Positions 59,898 to 64,000 of a stretch of 64,000 nucleotides of DNA are shown here, one piece after another. Each line of letters opens with the position of its first letter. Within the stretch, counting starts at the first letter, position 1. The notes beneath the pieces were generated by a model. The model had not been told where the DNA came from. It made no database searches and saw only the letters and a program-made list of their open reading frames with translations. This DNA comes from Campylorhamphus procurvoides. Its lineage: Eukaryota; Chordata; Aves; Passeriformes; Dendrocolaptidae. Made by a program: the position numbers and the translations under genes. The stretch is from contig WBMV01007391.1 of the NCBI GenBank assembly GCA_013396655.1, positions 185,077 to 249,076 of the forward strand, in the 5' to 3' direction.

Positions 59898-62840
59898 TTT
59901 TCACATGTTTGAGTTCTCTCTCCTATCTCATAATACATTGTTTAAGTCCACCAACAATTTGTCACATACATTCAACAAAGAACGTGCAAGTTTCTGTATT
60001 TCTGCATGTAAGAACAAAGCCTTCTACCAGAAGATCCTTTGATACCTCCTGTAACTAATGGCTTATTGCAAAAGTGAACTGGCACAAACCATTAAGAAAA
60101 ATGTATTACAAAACTAAAGCTTTTACAATACACAGGTTTATCAGTTTTAATCCTGTAACACCTAGATTATTCTTAAAATACAATGTGCAGTTTTGGACTA
60201 TGTTTATGGCTTTTAGTCTTTCAGTAAAAACCTGTGTTATATAAACTCTTTCATACATCTTTAGTTTCCATTGTACAAGGCAGAATGATTAAAAAAGACT
60301 CGTTTCAGACCTGGAAATAATTTTGGTTAAAGTTACAATTTTTTTCTCTTACTGCCTTACTTGAATCATATACAATAAGCTCTTTGATTAAGTTGTGTTA
60401 TAAGATTAATTATCTGAAGTTATACGTTAACTATCCTAGTGTAAAACATATAAAGAAGTAAAACAAAAACAATACAGTTTGTAGATAAGTTCCAATATTC
60501 CTGTGCTTTGGACTCTATGCTTTAGCAAACTTGGATGATAAATTGGAAGCAGAGCAACAGGCAGTAGCACAGTTATTTGGTGTTGGAATGGGAAAGGAAA
60601 ATCAGATATTAAAAAAATCAGGGGGGGGAAAAGGAAAAATAAAAAGAATAGGACTTGTTCCTGATAAGGAAGGAGAGAGTTGGTCACTGTTCTTTATCAC
60701 AAGCCGTGAATGCCTATTGAGTAGGTTGCTCTTTTGTCAAAACCACCAAGGTGTGTGGTGGAATTTGCAGAATTTTTCAAGTGTTTAAAGGAATCTATTT
60801 TTCACTGAAATAGTTAGAATACATAACAAAGAAAATGTATATATGCTGAGAAAAATGTATATCAATAGTTTTCCATATTATCCCATTTGCTAACAGGATA
60901 ATTTCTGGTGCTACACACACATGTGCTAATATACACTCAGATTTCAGCTGAATGGTACCTGTTGGGGAAGGGAATAGTCATCCCCACTTGAATCTTATCA
61001 CGTGGAGATGTATACACAGTTACAAGCCACATTTCCGTTCCAGGATTAATTACTAATAGGGCGTTTGCAAAGTGGTTGCAGTATATCCAAAGTGATGCAT
61101 CTGATTATCATTCTTCTCTCTCAAATTACAAAACACATCAATCAAAAGCTAACAGGAGCTGGGACATATGGCATCTCAGAGAGGCACAAGCTGCTCGGCT
61201 CCCACCTGTGCCAGGCCTGCCTCAGTGCCAGGAGGGGCCATCAAGTCCTGCTGATTTCAGAGCCTAGGAGCTGTGAATTCAGGCAGACTTCTTAAGATGC
61301 TGTAGCTCCTGCTCCTACTGCATGCCACTTACAAGTCATCCATGCTGTGTTTTTGACACCCAAAAGGGATATAGATTACTGCTGCCTTCCATACTATTCA
61401 GCTCCACTGTGAGCGCTAGTGATGTCTCATGTACAGAATTGTTTTGGAGCTGGTGTTTCCTTTGAATTGATTTAATTTTTGAAGTCTAATCAGTATATTG
61501 TTGCAAAGCTGCATGGTTTTATTTTAATTTAAAATCTCTCCCTATATATGCTTTATTTATATCCGAATACTTATGATAGCCGCTACTAGAGCTTATGTTA
61601 CAAAATAATTTCAGGTAACATACTCTATGACAAATTTTCTTTTTATTTTGTGGGGCCCAAGCTTTGTGAAAGTTTGCAAATCCATCCAGTAGTAAGCTTC
61701 ATACTGTCTGATAAGCCCATGTAGCTGCAGCTCTTTGTATTTTTTGATCCCACATATGATGCAAGATTAAAAGTGACATAATTTCTTTGTTACAGTAAGC
61801 AGGCGTTCATACCAAACAAGGTGGTCATCCCTCTGTACGAGTCACACATCCTGCCCTTCTACTGGACTTTGCTGTGTGCTGGGGCATCGTGTAACTGAGT
61901 GGTAAAGCAGATCAGGATTATACCTAAGTGATTTTTCTTGTTGATGGTCTAGTTGTAACCCAACACAGTTTGCCATGCAGCCATAGAAATGTTTTTATGG
62001 ACACAAAGAAATGCAGGGCACAGGTGTGAAATTGAGCAGCTTAAGTGGAAGCAGAACCATCTTTCTCAGTCCCACAACTGTCTTATTGTGATCTAATCAT
62101 GAAACTATGATACCACACTACTCGAAATTATGCTTATAAATTACGATCTTGGCAAGCATGGTTAGGTAACATAACCAGGCTTTTAACTGCTCCCAAACTG
62201 TAGAAAAAGGATCAGAAACATTTAAAATGCACAAGTGATCTTTGCAACATACCAAATCACAGCAGCAGACCCAGACTGGCATATTTTATGGTCAATACAG
62301 TCAAATCCATCTGAAAAGAAAAGAAAAGAAAACAAAACGGGACCTCAAAAGACATTATCTGACAATCTAGAAATTGCTATTTCATGACCCAGATTCCCAC
62401 CAAAGAATTCCTGGAACTAACCCTTGTCCCATTTTTCCCAGCTCATGCTTCCTATGTTCTCCTTTAAGGCCCGTTATGAGTGTTATTCGTTTTTTGGTTT
62501 TTTTTTTTATTCTAACATTACTTACAGTTTTTGAAAACACAAGAAACTCAAAAAGTGAGTTAAACCATTTCTGCCTGAGATTGCACAGCAATAGAGCATG
62601 GAATTAAACCTAGGCATTACTCAGTCCTCATCTTGGGTGATAACAAAGCAGAGTTTTGTATTTTTTTTCCAACTGTTCTATTCCCCTCTCTAATCACTAA
62701 AAAGTGCCTTCTGGGTAACTGCAGTGTGTGACTTTATGCTCAGTTTAGCTTCAGTTACTCTATCTTTCATTCAGTTGTGTGAAATGGGACCTACCTTTAT
62801 TCTCCAATACCAGGTTATGCAATCAGATTAAAGAGCCATC
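59898..62840. other. Intergenic, no gene recognised
   Basis: AT-rich sequence with a short AAAAG repeat at about 62311-62334. No exon, RNA gene or other clear repeat seen. Confidence 0.7.
62311..62334. repeat. (AAAAG)n microsatellite
   Basis: About four tandem copies of a 5-base A-rich unit. Confidence 0.85.
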
Positions 62841-63479
62841 TGCAGCGCAAACTGAAACTGCTCTATAATCGTGTTCCCGGCTCATGCAGCACTTTGGCTT
62901 ACGCAGGATCTGTGTCTCCTCGAATTATTCACCAGCCCCCCTGCTAACTCCTCTCCTTCTTTAAGCTGGAAACGCGCGGCAAAGCGATACGGTCAAATAT
63001 TTTAGTGATTGAATCATTGTGCTTTCAGAACGCTCAGCTCGGATGCCGTTTCTGAGACTTAAAGGAGTATTTGCTCCAGTTCAAAAGAAAACCAAAACCT
63101 CTCCCTTCACCGTGTGTCATTTTAATGTGCTTGAAGAAAGATAGGTCAGAGGTTGCTGCTTTTGGCGCTCTGCTGTCGACAGCTGAATCGTTAAATGGTT
63201 TAATGCCAACTCATCTCGTACGTAGCTTTGGGGACTCAAAACTAAAAATACCTGGTTTTATCAAGTATTTTCACGGTGCCTATTTTAGCTACTCGCGTGC
63301 ACAGCAAGGTCGTGATTCATCACGAGCGAAAATAATTCTGCATTCTCAGTCTTTTCTGTTCTTAAAGTTACTTTTATTAAATGTCCTTTTAAATGACAGA
63401 ACTGGAAACTCATACTGCAAGTCGCCTTTGTCTTCAGAGATCTTTACTACACGAACGCGGGACGGAACCCCTGACTACG

Positions 63480-64000
63480 TGTGTTCTAAAATCAGCTCTA
63501 ACAAAGGACGGAGCTTCGTTTGTTTTCGGCCGAAAGACGCAGCGGGCGGCTGCGCCCCGGCTCTAAGGGAGCTGCCTCCCACCGGCGGAGGGGCAGGAGC
63601 GCCCCGAGCCATGGCCGAGAGCAAGAGGGGGCAGGAGAGGAGGCGGGGAAGGAAGAGCCCGGGAAAGAGGGCAGGAGACAGAAGCTCCGGGATCCGCCGC
63701 CGGAGCGGTGCCGGCCCCGGCTAGAGCGCCAGAGCGAGGAGCAGCGCGGAGCGGGAGCTGCGGGCAGGGGCGGCCCGGGGGCCTGGCCCGGGCGGGTGCA
63801 CAGTGCGGCCGCGCCAGCGCCGGCTCCGGGCCCCGACACCCTCCGGGGCCTCCCTTCCGAACCCACGGCCTCACCACCGGGGCCGCGGGAGGGGGGGAGA
63901 AGCGGGGCTGGCGCAAGGGGCCTTTTAAAGGTGGGCTGAGCCACTGCCGCGCGGCGGGCCCGGCCTCTCGACGGGACGGGAGGGAGGGAGGGAGGGAGCG
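63480..64000. promoter_or_regulatory. CpG island, probable promoter region of the next gene (SAP30 expected)
   Basis: Sharp rise in GC and CpG from about 63.5 kb to the window edge, with GGGCGG-type boxes. In human and birds the gene after HMGB2 is SAP30 on the plus strand, so this island probably serves it. I do not see SAP30 coding sequence. An ATG at 63611 in good context opens a 37-codon Arg-rich frame that resembles nothing I know and may be an upstream frame or chance. Confidence 0.55.
63975..64000. repeat. (GGGA)n microsatellite at window edge
   Basis: GGGA repeats in the last 25 bases of the window, inside the CpG island. Confidence 0.85.

Noticed and set aside
63071..63944. 217-, 148- and 139-codon frames on both strands near the right edge
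   Set aside because: Overlapping frames on both strands of a CpG island are expected from composition. None resembles SAP30 or another family.
1..64000. CRISPR array, bacterial operon or phage-like system
   Set aside because: Nothing of this kind is present. Gene structure and repeats are those of a vertebrate nuclear genome.

Overview
This is a vertebrate nuclear window, most likely from a bird and probably a songbird. The genes are split by long AT-rich introns with GT-AG splice sites, there are CpG-island promoters, and there is no bacterial-style coding. A tRNA-Ile-headed SINE with a CR1-like 3' tail at 57.8 kb matches my recollection of the passerine element TguSINE1. Avian CR1 LINE and ERVL-type LTR remnants support the same placement. 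The gene order GALNT7 (+), HMGB2 (-), then a CpG island where SAP30 is expected, matches human 4q34 and the syntenic avian chromosome 4 block.

Layout. Positions 1-14870 are intron of GALNT7. From 14871 to 37505 the plus strand carries the last ten coding exons of GALNT7 (polypeptide N-acetylgalactosaminyltransferase 7), covering about 461 residues from the start of the catalytic domain to the stop; the two N-terminal exons lie upstream of the window. The 3' UTR runs to about 39.56 kb. From 39.6 to 49.0 kb is intergenic DNA with a solo LTR, an old LINE remnant and a few exon-like segments I cannot assign. HMGB2 lies on the minus strand, with coding exons at 49434-50813 (207 residues) and a CpG-island promoter interrupted by a 194-base assembly gap. 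From 51.6 to 62.8 kb is intergenic with one SINE and one LTR-like promoter/polyA unit. The right edge (about 63.5-64.0 kb) is a second CpG island, probably the SAP30 promoter, but no SAP30 coding sequence is visible.

Most notable. GALNT7 carries two homologous 183-bp versions of its sixth coding exon, 6a and 6b, side by side and 165 bp apart. They have identical phase and clean splice sites at both ends, and 47 of 60 full codons encode the same residue. They sit in the catalytic domain and differ mainly in one charged loop and one basic stretch. This predicts two forms of the enzyme with different surface charge. Two miR-30-type seed sites 35 nt apart in the 3' UTR, and a CCAAT/TTTAAA arrangement in the HMGB2 promoter typical of cell-cycle genes, are the other regulatory signals worth testing.

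Limits. Exon calls rest on reading frame, splice consensus and remembered family sequences. Repeat family names and boundaries are from memory and approximate. The rest of the intronic and intergenic sequence shows nothing I can identify.
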